From Gnetum montanum (lineage: Eukaryota > Streptophyta > Gnetopsida > Gnetales > Gnetaceae), in the NCBI GenBank assembly GCA_015680685.1, contig MNCI01016148.1, forward strand, positions 499,925-556,310: 56,386 bases of DNA. Direction: 5' to 3'. The position numbers and the translations under genes are program-made. The notes under the pieces are model-generated. The model was given only the letters and a program-made list of their open reading frames with translations. It had not been told where the DNA came from and did not search any database. Shown here one piece after another: positions 33,340 through 44,250 of the stretch. Each line of letters starts with the position of its first letter. Within the stretch, counting starts at the first letter, position 1.

Positions 33340-35557
33340 ATGGTGGCACTTTTATGACAAATGGGAGTTTAGGAGGTGTTGTTGTTGTTTGACTAGCTTA
33401 TTGTGGCACCTTAATAACAAAAGGTTTCTTTGCTGCTGTTGTTGGTGCAACATGCCAGTTTAACGTCTTAGTGGACAACTGTGGTGGTACTTTGACCACA
33501 AAGGGTGTCTTCGGTGCTTGGGATTGCGTTGAATCATGCTAGTTTAACATCTTCGCAAACGTGTAAGGTGGTGGTACTTTGACCATGAAAGGTGTTGTCG
33601 ATGCTCTAGGTGGCACCTTGATGACGATGGGAGGCCCCTTGCTCATGGAGGCGAAGGGGATTGTTGCCTTGTTGGGAGGCACATGGATTACAAAAGGTTG
33701 GCGCATAGGTTTAGGCTTACTATCTATGCCAATGGAGTTTATGACATAAGAGGCATCGTCTATGCTAGGTTGATTTAGGATGTTTACGTTCAATTGGCCC
33801 TGTTTCATCATTGCTTGTAGATCATCTTGTAATGCATGGTAGGTGTCGATGTTATGATTGGACATCTGGTGGTAGTGACAGAATTGGTCCAACTTAAAAT
33901 GTCGTGGAACTGGGGGCTCATTTGGTGCTGCTAAGGTGGGGTTCCTCAGTAGCTCGTAGTATCTGTCAAGTCGGCAACGAGCATTCTTTGCTATGTGTTT
34001 GTATTGGATTTGCCTGACTTTAAGGAGTTGCTCTAGTAGTTCAAAAGGTCATGCAAGTAGCGGTGTGTACTTAGAGTGATCCTTGCACTAAAAGTTGGAC
34101 CTAGGGGTGGCCCTTATTGTTGCAAGTAGGTTGGTACTGGTGTTTTTTATTTTTGTGCTTGTGGCTATAGTTTCTATTGTTGTCTGTTGTTTGGCAACGT
34201 GTTGGTTCTTGTAAGCCACATAGGTGGGATCATTGCTTGCTTGTGTAGCTTGTTCAATGTTCTTGATCTATGTGAAAGCTTGGCTCAACGTTTGAGTGCT
34301 TAGGTAGTACAGTTTTGACTTAACAAAGTCATTCATGGCTCCCTTCAAAATTGTAAGCAAATACTTTTCAGGGATGGGCTCATGAAGTTTGTTAAGGGCT
34401 GAACTCCATCATTGGATGAATTTTTGCATAGGATCAAGTGGTGCTTGTTTCACCTGTATCAGAGTGTCTAGTGTCACTTTAGGCTTCAGGTTGTACTTAA
34501 ACATGGTAAGAAACTAATGTGACAGATCCTCCAAAGAGGATATGGAGGTACGAGGTAAGGCTTGGTACCAGTCTAAGGCTACACCCGTTAAGGACATAGC
34601 GAACACATGCAAGATTGCGTGGGACCAAGCTTGAAGTAATAGAGTTTCTAATCGAAATGTGACTAAGTGAATGTTTGGGTCTTCCTTCCCATTGTACTTG
34701 GTTAATTGTGGGAGTGTGATTCCCTTGGGTAAAGCTAATGGTGGCACTGAAGATCTAATTGGATCATCTTGGTAGAAGTCTAGTACTTTAACTACATCAG
34801 TGTTGGTAGTTTTGAGGTGCTTTACCTCATCAGTTAACGCTTGCATCATTTTTTTGGCTTTTGCCCACTCTTGAGTGGTAGGAAAATTAGTTGGTTGGAG
34901 AGATTGTTGGGCTGTCATTTGTTGCTGTGGAGCAACATTCAGAGTTGTGGTTTCAGGGTGTGGCACGTTGAAGTGAGTGGGTTGTTGAACAAGGGGTATG
35001 GTTCCTTGTCTAGCCACAAATTGTGAAGTGATACCCTGTATGTGTGGGGCTAATGTAACGAAAGTGGTCCCATGTGTTTGCACTAGCGGCATGTACTAGA
35101 TGGATGTGGATGTGGGTAATCCATGTTGGGATACTAGTGCTTATGTGCTCGTTAACACTTGGTGAGTGGCTGTCTGTTCCATGCGATGATGGAGTGATGG
35201 GTTCACATAGGCATGGGGACTGAGGGTGTGGTATGAATCCTTAGGTTCATATTGTGCCTCGAAGTCATCTACATTATGTTGGTTTTGGGGCTTCTCATTG
35301 GGTCACCGTGTGTTTTGGCTCCTTGCCATAAGGAGCTGAGAGATGAGTCGGTGGTGAGGCTCAGAAAGGGGGATGATGTCATATACAGAGGGGACGAATT
35401 CATGACCTCCCATGTATATGTGCTCAAAGTTTTGTTTTGCCTCCTATTCTATGGTGTCAAGAGGAAGGTTGGCCTGAATCTTCACATAGATAAAGTTGTA
35501 TTATTCCTGTGTGAGGATTATGAAGGTGCGTGCATTAGAGTTTTGAGATGACTCCAT
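33340..35557 (-). pseudogene. gag: Tat-B Gag (broken)
   Basis: Starts at ATG 35557 (MESSQNS...), with ANLPLD and HEFVPS pieces that match the Tat-A Gag start. The core is open at 34514-35092: GITLPQLTKYNGKEDPN, HLVTFRLETLLLQ, VFAMSLTGVALDWYQALPR. After breaks, the part 33892-33539 carries a zinc-knuckle-like FCHYHQMSNHNIDTYHAL, followed by repeats of the type PFVIKVPP (about six between 33720 and 33340). Two copies of the GCTAGTTTAACGTC repeat core are embedded at 33455 and 33540. Several stops and shifts. Confidence 0.85.
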
Positions 35558-36316
35558 GGTGATGTGTGACAGGGTAGCGTATAAGCTAGCGAACAAGTGT
35601 CGAGTGTGTTTTGGGCTAAGTGTGCAATGTAACTAGATTGCAATGTGTGTAGCATGACTAATTGTCCATGAAAAATATCAACATGTGAATGCTAAGTATA
35701 AAGTTCTCCTAAGTGTCCAGCGTGTCAAGCTGGCAACGTGTGAACACTAAAAAATTTTCTAAGTGTCCAACGTGTGAACATAGAAAAATTTTCTAAGTGT
35801 TGTCAATGTGTACAGCGTAAACGGGCAAAAATTTAGCTAAGTATAAAATTATGAATAGTGTACTCAGCGTATAACCCTATATGCTTAGCATGTGAGGGTT
35901 ATACACAGCGTGTGAACACTAGTCACAGCGTATAGACCACTCTCACAGCATACATGCACTGTTGTCAGCATATAGGAACTGGCCACAGCGCGTGAACTGG
36001 GTTCACAGCGTACAGACTACAACTGTCAGCGTACAGCTAGAGTGGTCAACATGTTGAAAATGGGGCAGCATGTAGACAGGGTCTACAGTGTGTAAGAAAA
36101 TAAGGCAGCATGTAGATAGGGTCTACAACGTGCAGACTAAGTGGTCAGCATACACCAAGGGTGCAGTATAGCGTGCAACCTTATAGGTAAGAGAAACTAA
36201 GTGTTTTAAGATGAAAATGAAAGAATAAGGTAGCATATATCCCATAAAAATGAAAAATTTGCAAAGGGAAAGGCCAAGTCACAGCGTGTACCTGGTACAG
36301 TGTGCAAATCTGACTG
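35558..36316 (-). repeat. Tat-B leader with CAGCGTGTGAAC-type repeats
   Basis: Many degenerate units such as CACAGCGTATAGAC or CAGCGTGTGAACAC occur every 20-30 bases between about 35690 and 36310. The word is related to the CGCTGGGCGTA motif in the LTR. No coding signal. The array separates primer site and gag, so it would be in the packaged RNA leader. Confidence 0.7.
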
Positions 36317-36486
36317 AAGAGGGTGTAGATCTAGATGAGGAAAAATTAGATCTAGAGCTGATGAAGGTAGATCTGATGGAACTAAGAGTAGATCCAGGAC
36401 CGTGAGGAGCAGATCTACAAGGTGGTGTAGTAGATCTAAAGAGATTAGGCCTGGATTGAAGTAGATCTAAGAAATGATGAAGAAGG
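36317..36486 (-). repeat. GTAGATCT repeats next to the Tat-B primer site
   Basis: AGATCT occurs six times and AGATCC once in about 150 bases. On minus the open frame 36279-36527 begins inside the LTR, crosses the primer site and reads an S/R-rich peptide (SSRSNFSSSRS). It shows no domain; the low-complexity repeats explain it. Confidence 0.6.
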
Positions 36487-36505
36487 GCCCTCCTTCTAGC
36501 TCCAG
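36487..36505 (-). other. Primer-binding site of Tat-B
   Basis: On minus TGGAGCTAGAAGGAGGGCC lies five bases after the LTR end, nearly identical to the site of C (23780-23796). Confidence 0.8.
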
Positions 36506-36510
36506 AAACT

Positions 36511-38635
36511 GTACCGTCTAAAATCATTGGTGCCGGGTTGGAACGTTACAGGCATCGAAAGATTCATAGACAAGCACAACAGATCCTACCTCTGCTTGAG
36601 GGAAAGTTGGAAATAGATGAAGGTATAGTGCCTTGGATGGTCTGCAAGCAGATCAAATAAGGACTTCCCCAACGTTTGCCGCTACAACACGTTGGGTTAT
36701 ACGTAAATTGCAACTAAATGTAAACTAGTACGAAACGTACAAAAAATGTAAACATGCATAAACATAGAAAATGATGTAAACTATAATGAAATTTGGCCAA
36801 ATGTATCAAATGTATTGAAAAAGAGTGTGTACAAAGCACCAGTCTGTATGCACTTGTGGATCTACACAAGGCGGATGTATAGCCCTGGTTGATGAGGATG
36901 GGTGATGACAACTACTAGGAATTTCTATAGACACAGCGTGAATGTTGTATGCTCAGCATGTAAGATGTATGCCTAGCATGTAATATTTGTGCTCCCATGC
37001 TCTATGTGTGAAAATGACCAACTTTTCGAACCCCGCCCCAACCGACTGAACACTGATTTAGTCAAAAATTGGGGTTTTTATATTATCTTAGAGAGTGGAA
37101 TTCGGATCTGGAGTGGGATGATTGGCTATGAGAGGTGAAATTTATGGATCTGGCGATAGGTGGGGCATTGACTAGTGCAAAAGAATAAAATTTTACAAGT
37201 GTATAGTGTGAACACTATCCAGTTCACACACTGGGCATGCAAACCCTCAGCGTGTGAACTTTCATGCCCATAAAAAACGAATGAATGATAGCTATACAAC
37301 AGATTTCATGGTTCTAGCTTGTAGATATGAGCTCTGGCATCCTGTTTCTATATTTAGCATGTCATTTTGAGCTCCAAGGTGTCCTGGAATATCTATAGAG
37401 CTTCCAACATGTGAGTTTGGGTGTCTGGCGTGTTTCTATACCCTCATATGCTGGGCGTATACACTCCATACGCTAGACAATAGGTGGTCAAGCGGGAAAT
37501 ATTTTGACCTATATTTTGATGTATGAAGCTAGATTTGACCATGGATTTGGATGCTTTATTTCTTGAGGATTTTTATTATCAAATTTGGGCTCATTTGGCC
37601 TTGATTTTAAAAGGTTTTTGGAGGCCTGAAGTTGAGCATGCTGGCCACACGCTGGGCGTATATGCTGGGCGTATAGGCCAACGTGTGAGCATGAAAACTA
37701 CAATTTAGGAATCATATCTGGTACACTAGGGTATGTACATGATCCCTAAGTCTTGGTGGTTCTCCAGGTCATCCAGGAGCTAATTTTAACTTCGTTTCGA
37801 TGGAGTTTTAGGCTCATCTTTGAGGTGCATGCTGGCTGTACAATAGGCATATACGTTGGGCGTATAGGCCAGCATGTGAGGCCAAAAATGATACTTTTGA
37901 TGCCAAAAATGGAATTTTTCAAACTTGTGATGATGTATAATAGATTCCCATGTCCCAAGGATCAAGCCCATGCTAAAAAATTTCCCGAAAGTGCCTATTT
38001 GACCTTGTCCTTGGTGCCACATGTTGGGCATACACGCTGAGCGTGCAGGATGTACATGCTTAGTGTGTGAACTTTCAAGTGCATGATTTCAAGGTCAAAA
38101 CTTAATTTTCTTAAGCCCATGATGATGCCTAAGAATTTCCCTATCTCTAAGAGTCGATTCCTTGTGAAAATATTTCTCCAAAATGCTTGTTTTGGGTCAC
38201 CTTTGAAGTCATACATTGGGCGTACATGTTGGGCGTGTGGGCAGGAAATGCCCAAAATTTGATTGTTAGGATCCTAAGACATGCCTAGGACCTTAGGGAA
38301 GGTCATGGGGAGTCTAGAACTTCGATTTTGACCTTTTTTGATGAGTTTTTGAGGCTCAAAAGTTGCTGCACGCTGTGCCATACGCTAGGCATGTATAGGC
38401 CAACATACAGGATGCATACTTAGTGAAAACCAAGTATTTTGAGCTCAAAATTTGCCAGGTTTGATGCCAGATGTCACTGTAGTCTTCTATGGGTCCCAGG
38501 GAACCATTTCTTACTTAGTTCGACTCCGTTTGAAGTTGTCTATGAGGTCCTCAAGATTCAGTCATGCTGGGGAGCATCATGATTTAGCTCAATTCTTGTC
38601 GGAGAAGTGCTAGCTCAGAATTTTGTGGTGTTTCA
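36511..38635 (-). repeat. 5' LTR of Tat-B
   Basis: 2125 bp from TGTACCGTC to GGTGTTTCA on +. It holds the uninterrupted version of the site where C inserted in the partner LTR (near 37449). CGCTGGGCGTA-type words cluster at 37445-38230, for example ACACGCTGGGCGTATATGC near 37648. There is no gene; open frames here are accidental. Confidence 0.92.
37075..37082 (-). promoter_or_regulatory. TATA box of the Tat-B 5' LTR
   Basis: TATAAAAA on minus, inside AATATAAAAACCCC. It is kept in the other LTR at 20148-20155 despite overall divergence. Transcription would run leftward through gag. Confidence 0.5.
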
Positions 38636-38640
38636 CTTGG
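38636..38640. repeat. Target-site duplication of Tat-B, right copy
   Basis: CTTGG, identical to 19578-19582. Confidence 0.92.
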
Positions 38641-38899
38641 GCTAGTCTAGGGATGTTTCTAAGGATGCTATAGTGCTAGCTGTGGTCAACCCCTAGTCGA
38701 TGAAGCTAGGGTTCAATTGTCTTACGAGCTTGCCATATGGACCTACTAAAGCTAAAGGCATGGAGAGGTTGCGATGGATTTCCATATTTTGCTCAACCTG
38801 TTAAGATGAGATGAAAGCCTGGTTAAGAGGCACCTATTGGTAGTAATCATGTATAACAAAAACTTGCAAAGCAATGACGAGATGTAACTAGCCAAACAT
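38641..38899 (-). other. Tat-A segment just upstream of RT
   Basis: Continues Tat-A from 19577. No protein motif is clear. On minus, acceptor-like CTTAACAG and CCTTTAG sites are present. Ogre-type elements of this lineage are known to splice between protease and RT; whether that happened here cannot be seen directly. Confidence 0.35.
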
Positions 38900-39330
38900 G
38901 ATGTAAAGATTAAAATTTTGCCAGTTTAAAGTCATGACAGACCGCTATAGTATGGGGATGCAGAGCTGCTAAAATAGGAAATGTAAAACTATCGATATGA
39001 GAATATGAAACTGCTAAGAAATGTAGAACTGCCAATGCAAAAATGTGAGATTGCTAGTTTAGCGTCATTGCAGACTGCGAACGTATAATAGATCGAAACT
39101 GCTAGTTTAAGGTCTTTTCAGATTGTTAAAGTCACTGCTATGCTAGGATTGCTAGTTTAAGGTCCTCTTGAACCAGTAACGAGAGTGGAATGCTAAGCTA
39201 AAAATGCTAGTTTAAGGTCTTTTCGGATGGAAAAATTTACAACTGCTCTAGGGTTGCTAGTTTAAGGTCTTTTGAATCAATAAAAGCACAACCACACTAT
39301 GATTGTTAGTTTAAGGTCTATCTAGACTAG
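38900..39330 (-). repeat. Tandem array, ~46-52 bp units, on the RT side of the antisense gene
   Basis: Six or seven units begin GCTAGTTTAAGGTCTTTT or close variants, followed by a poorly conserved 30-base tail. The start is the same as that of the 27-bp array at 44251-44643, and close to the AGTTTAA core of the arrays at 16020 and 31598. Confidence 0.8.
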
Positions 39331-40690
39331 TATAATTGAAAATATATTTTTTCATTTTTTTGGGAAAGCAAGCAGTTAGCTTGGAGCGTGTCAAGGTTTT
39401 AATGCCAACAGTGCTACGATGTTATGGCGAGCATGCTATGCTACACAGTACACTCTACATTAAACAGAGAGAGAGATCAGAAAGTTTTCCTTTTTTACCA
39501 TTATAGCCATAAATAGGGATTAAACCCTAGTAAGCTTGTCATTCTAACTGTAAGAGTGTAGAGCCCATATTTGGAGCACAAAGCGATTTTGGAGGATAGA
39601 GCAATCATGCTAACAGAGAGTAAGGTAGTTTTTTGCATTGTGACGAGGAAAAGGCTGTAAGTAGGACGATGTTTGCAAAGAAGGAATGTACCCACTTGGT
39701 GCTCGCAAAGGTCAAGGAGGTGAAGAAAACCTTAGGGCATGTGACACAAGCGTGTGTCACAGCATGGGAGGACACACCATTGACCTGGTAGGCTACTATG
39801 CTTCCTCTACTTTTTTGTGATTCAGTTATCATTCTTTTTTTTTATTTTCTACTTTCATTTTGTATCCTAGCCTTAGTCATCTATGTTTTCTATCATTGCG
39901 TTGTTTTGGCCTTTACATCGTCGTTGTTGCCATTTCGGCTATGGCGGATGCATAAACGCTATGCCATCGTTGCATGTAAGGTCACTTAAACCACCACCAC
40001 TGCGGTTGTCATAACCACGGGGGTTTGGACAATTTGAGTTACTTGGCTTTCAAATGGCATAGCGTAGGATCCTTAGGAGGGTTGGGCCATGTGTGATGTG
40101 ACAGTGTGATATGTGTTCTTTCAGGATGTATTTTTAATCACCCTGTTAGGGTTAATTTCTCTGTTTCTACGCTAGGCTATTTTTGCTACGCTATTGCTTT
40201 CATGTTCTTGCTACGCTATGTGCGGGAAGAGGGTTATGCTATGCTATATGCATGGACTACTAGGTATTACTATGTTGCGTGTGCATTACACTTAGATATG
40301 ATGCTAACACTTGCTAGTTGTGTTGTGCAGGATGGGGCTAAGGCCGATTCTGATTGTCTCAGAAATTATAGGGGTCCTGTGTCATGCAAGCAAAACTATG
40401 GCCAATGCTCCTCCTCCCCATATACGTGTGGGAGAGTGGGGGGTCTGGTTCAACGAAGGAGCACAGGAGTTCCTATAACCCCTCCTCCAACACTTTAGTG
40501 TGATTGTTTGGTCATATTTCCTAGGGCAAGTTGTGGCATCTTGAGGTTTTTGATGGATGGGAAAATCATGAGTAGGTAGGGAGAAGGATCCAGTCAATGC
40601 ACAATAGGGTTAAGGCATTTGGCTTGGATCTAGGACATGCCTGAGTATAGCTGCTACCATCCTTAGAACACATTGTTTATTGCATGTTAT
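39331..40690 (+). other. Region upstream of the antisense gene
   Basis: A CATAAATAGGG at 39508-39518 could be a weak TATA box on +. GCTACGCTAT words (40170-40250) mark the region as Tat-A DNA. An acceptor-like TTGTGTTGTGCAG at about 40318-40330 precedes an ATG at 40398 (MANAPPPHIRVGEWGVWF) that stops after 26 codons. A first exon may be here, but the frame is lost. I see nothing else. Confidence 0.3.
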
Positions 40691-40740
40691 ATGGCAACGT
40701 GCTTCCAAAACCCACCAGGAACTATCTACTGTGCTGGAGG

Positions 40741-40822
40741 GTGAGTTTTGTAGCTCTGTTCCACTGTGTTGTGCAACGTTGGCCATATTGGCCAAATGCT
40801 AACCATATGTTTTTGTTACCAG
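40741..40822 (+). other. Predicted intron 1 of the antisense gene
   Basis: GTGAGT donor after GGAGG and TTTTTGTTACCAG acceptor. It joins a phase-2 exon end to FYINKER in frame. Confidence 0.5.
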
Positions 40823-41112
40823 GTTCTACATCAACAAGGAAAGGCTTCACGACCAAACGAGTCTATTGGCTATAGCACAGATAGCCCTACAGGAGTTCTC
40901 TTCTGTTGAGAACCTACAGGCGGGCATGATTGGTCAATGTGGGGGTGAATACCACACCTACCCATACCTGTACCCCATTCCCTATGGTCAATGCAAGGAG
41001 TCTGGTTGGCTGGATGAGGGGTGGGTAGAACCCTTTAAATTGATCACCATTGAACAAGTTCTAGCTAGTCTTCCATTGTTCCCATTACCGTACAGACGTG
41101 GTAGGCCAAACA

Positions 41113-41197
41113 GTAAGTGTTGCATGCTTAAGATTCTTTGCAATCTTTGGATTTCCTACATTTTTATGCTAAACATTATTTGTGAAAACTATTATAG
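41113..41197 (+). other. Predicted intron 2 of the antisense gene
   Basis: GTAAGT donor and ACTATTATAG acceptor, 85 bp, phase 1. Frame is kept across the join and continues for over 100 codons, broken only by TAG codons. Confidence 0.6.
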
Positions 41198-42273
41198 GGG
41201 CAAAAAGGCCCTAGGAGGTGATGGTGGTAATCGCCGAGACACAGGAGGCAAACATCTACTTCAAGTATGGAGAATTAAAGTATGGAGAAGTAGATATGAG
41301 CCAACACTGGATAAACGATGCAGCTTCGAACTCCTTGGTCTAGAATATCCAAAAGGTTTGGCTTATGGATCTATTCTTGGCCTCGAATTCGAACGTTCCT
41401 GCTACCAAGATGCTCTCCCTGATTAGCTCCTTTTCCAACAAGATAGGTCACTTCCACACGGGCATACAGGGCATATAGGTGATCATTGACATCAATGACT
41501 AGCTATTTGTAGACCTGTTTGGTGTCCCTACCGATGGCATCCTCATAGGGTTGAAGGGCAAGAAGGAGTTGACCCTTCAGAAGAAGGACATCCAGGAGTG
41601 TAGGGATTGCCAAAGAGTGGAAGGGGCTCCCCATGAAGAAGCTCAAAGAAGGACCCACCAGGGAGATTTACCTTGTCTTCCATGCTCGCACATTTCCCTA
41701 GCTACTTTTCCAAGGGAAGGTCCTGGGGATTGAGCAAGCCTGGATAATGCATGAGGTCATGGAAGAGGGGGCCCGTTACAACTGGGCTAGGTTTCTATGT
41801 AAAGGCTTGTAGAGCAAAATCTTGGGGCTCCATAAGAAACCGGAGTCCCATTCCAATATACATTATTCCTTTTACATAGCCTGTCTAAAGCGTTTTGTGG
41901 AGTTTTTGGTGGTTCAAGAGAATGGAGCCTGGGTCATGCGAAATTGTAATCATATTTCCAGACCATGGATCTGCTAGATCCTCTAGACCATCCAAGCCCA
42001 AGATCCCCCAGAAATAATTGGGGATTCATTCTTTGTGATGATTAAGGATCGGGTGGCCTGCAAATTTTGTGGCCAAGACAACATAGGAGAGACCCCCCCC
42101 CCCCCCCTCTACTATAGCCGGTAACATGTCGTGGGAGGAACATCTCATAGCCAAGACTGTGACGAGTAAGTTGTAGTGGAAGAGACCTTCTCCAGCTAAG
42201 GAAACCCTTCACATGGAGGAAGAGGAGGGGCAGAGACTATGACTTAAATTGCAAAGGATGCAACCCCCCATTG

Positions 42274-42410
42274 GTAAATGCTTTTGTTTAATGCCTACTT
42301 TGTTATTGTCTACTATGCTATGCTACACTAGGTGGCATAGCGTAGCATAGCACTTGCTTTAAGCTAACTTGTTTTGAGCTAATGAAAACATCTTTCTTTT
42401 CTACCAAAAG
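42274..42410 (+). other. Predicted intron 3 of the antisense gene, with a GCTATGC palindrome
   Basis: GTAAATG donor and TTTCTACCAAAAG acceptor, 137 bp, phase 1. It contains TGCTATGCTAC and its complement, the motif typical of the Tat-A LTR. Confidence 0.6.
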
Positions 42411-42932
42411 AAGAAGAAGGTGACGAAGAGGTGTTGACCCCTAAGATGGGGGTGAAGAATAAAGAATCGAAGACCCCAGTCTTAGAGAGAAGGGTCCCGG
42501 TCACAAGGAAGGGAGCTTTTTGCTCTAAGGCAGGGGCTCTTGTTATTAGGGAGAATACTCCTATTAATGAAGAGGAGTCTCCCTTGAATAAAAAAGATGC
42601 TAGTATCCTAAAAGGAAAGGCCCCAGCGCATGAAGAAGAGGTCTGTATAGACCTGGCAAGGACTTCTACCAAGGCTGTTGCCATCGTTTTGCATTAGCAG
42701 AAACGTGGACTACAATTAAACACAAGTGAGTTCGACAATATGTCTACCTTATCACAACCCATTTCAACCATTACTGATATGTTTAGTTATGTAACGGGTG
42801 CCACTGTTGATGCTATTGGACCCCCTTCGATTCATACGAAATCATGGAATGATATCCCTGATAAGTTTGCATTCATGCAAGGAATCGTCAATGACATGAT
42901 CAGTTGCCTTTAGTAGGTGGACCCTAACATAG

Positions 42933-43035
42933 GTAAGTAGTAGTGTAAGGTGCTCTCATGTTGCTATGCTAGAGTTTTTGAATTTTTTAACCTTGCTACA
43001 CTAATGCGACTGACATGCTCTTTGTGTCATGGCAG
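42933..43035 (+). other. Predicted intron 4 of the antisense gene
   Basis: GTAAGTAG donor and TGTCATGGCAG acceptor, 103 bp, phase 1, frame kept. Confidence 0.6.
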
Positions 43036-43856
43036 CCTCTCAGCTCAAATGGGACACAACATCACCTTTGAAAGTCAGTGCTATGCCTACATTCCCACCT
43101 GAAGTGACTGAGATGCCTCTTTGCGCATACGATGAGACTTGCAAATGCACTTTGCACTTGGCATGCTCCTTGTGGGAGTATAAGCATGTCAACGAGGACC
43201 TGTGGAAATGGGTCCAAAAAGCTGATCAAGAGAAGGTCGACCTGAGCGCCGAAGTGAAGGATCTCAAGTCGAGAAAAGAATTCCTCATAGCCCATGAAAC
43301 TAATAATGAGGATTGGTGCATGGCTGTGATAAATTATGCCATATTTTGGATAGTTTCTAGTTAGAACATTGAAGCCACCCGTGAAATAATAGAACAATGG
43401 ATGCAAATGGATTTGTTGGCCCAGAAGTGTCAGGATTTGAAAGATTTCAGCGCCAAGGTTTACAAATGGGGGCAATCCCAGAAAAACCATAAACATATGT
43501 ATAAACTAGAAAATGCCACCCATCATAAACTATACAGGGATGCTGCTTTGGAGGCGTTTACGTATAAAGCATTCGTAAATTCTATTGATGCTTTTGAGGC
43601 CTATGACAATTTCAAAGAGTAGGTAAAGGTTACAGAATCTCCTGACTGGAAAATGGAGCTTCCCATAGGAGAGACCACAACTGCCTCCTTTTCTCCAGGA
43701 CCACCAAGGTGGACAACCACTAAAAGGGAGAGAGATATTGTAGATGCTGAACCAAGCAATAGGCGTTGGGTGGACATTACAGCAAAGGAGGTTTGGCGCC
43801 GCCTCGGGCTCAATTTAGACCAGATACCCTTTGAGACAAACACAGGTCCTTCTCAA

Positions 43857-43944
43857 GTTAGTTGCTTTCTACTGTATTAATGCTTATGCTTTGTTGTAGC
43901 TTGCATGTGTTTCTTTAGCTGACCACTTCATTCCTACGATGTAG
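43857..43944 (+). other. Predicted intron 5 of the antisense gene
   Basis: GTTAGTTG donor and CTACGATGTAG acceptor, 88 bp, phase 0. GTCCTT at 43846 is a weaker alternative donor. Confidence 0.45.
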
Positions 43945-44079
43945 GCTCCAGATGAGGGCGTAGGGCCCATAGGGTGAAGGAATGAAGAATCAGCATAGGA
44001 TAATGTAGGGGAAGGCAATGCAAAAGAAAATGATGCAAAAATGAATGGTGAAGATGATGCGAATAGGGACAACCCATGA

Positions 44080-44250
44080 TAACATGGGATTTTTTTTGAA
44101 ATTTTGAATTTTTGTAAAATTTTTGCAAACATTGTTCAAAAGATAAAAGTTTTGAATAAAGAAGAGAATTTTGGAAAAGAAATTGATTCTGCGTTAACTT
44201 GTGCATTGTCTACATGTTACATTTTGTGTAAAATGTTCATGCTTTCATGT
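44080..44250 (+). other. AT-rich stretch after the antisense gene
   Basis: Follows the predicted stop; AATAAAG near 44156 could end a transcript. It leads directly into the 27-bp array. Confidence 0.35.

Larger units (their letters stand above)
19583..38635 (-). mobile_element. Tat-B: Tat-related element with gag and protease only
   Basis: Ends are set by TG...CA LTRs and the CTTGG duplications. After removing C and one of its duplication copies, the left LTR is about 2127 bp against 2125 bp on the right. On minus: LTR, primer site, repeat-rich leader, gag, protease, short tail, repeat array, polypurine tract, LTR. No RT, RNase H or integrase is found between the protease (32493) and the polypurine tract (30457), so it is non-autonomous. 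Gag, the proline-rich repeats and the LTR ends resemble Tat-A, which (or a relative) may have supplied the enzymes. Confidence 0.92.
40691..44079 (+). pseudogene. Multi-exon gene remnant, antisense to Tat-A, function unknown
   Basis: Exons predicted by eye: 40691-40740, 40823-41112, 41198-42273, 42411-42932, 43036-43856, 43945-44079, all with GT-AG introns. Each junction rejoins one frame across the splice; the introns after exons 2, 3 and 4 are all in phase 1. Exon 2 reads FYINKERLHDQ and YHTYPYLYPIPYGQ; exon 3 ends in EEEEGQ and is followed in exon 4 by a K/E-rich stretch; exon 5 (AEVKDLKSRKE) looks coiled-coil; exon 6 is acidic and ends at TGA 44077. About 950 codons. At least one frameshift (near 41610) and some 16 internal stops, 14 of them TAG, so it is dead here. 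I recognise no domain. Antisense ORFs are known in some Tat elements (Grande of maize), normally between integrase and 3' LTR, not before RT. Confidence 0.6.

Noticed and set aside
42093-42107. Run of 15 Cs as a special structure
   Set aside because: A single homopolymer inside a decayed exon, prone to sequencing error; it is a likely cause of a frame change.
40691-44079. Altered genetic code with TAG as sense codon
   Set aside because: Plant nuclear genes do not use such a code; CAG to TAG decay explains the TAG excess.
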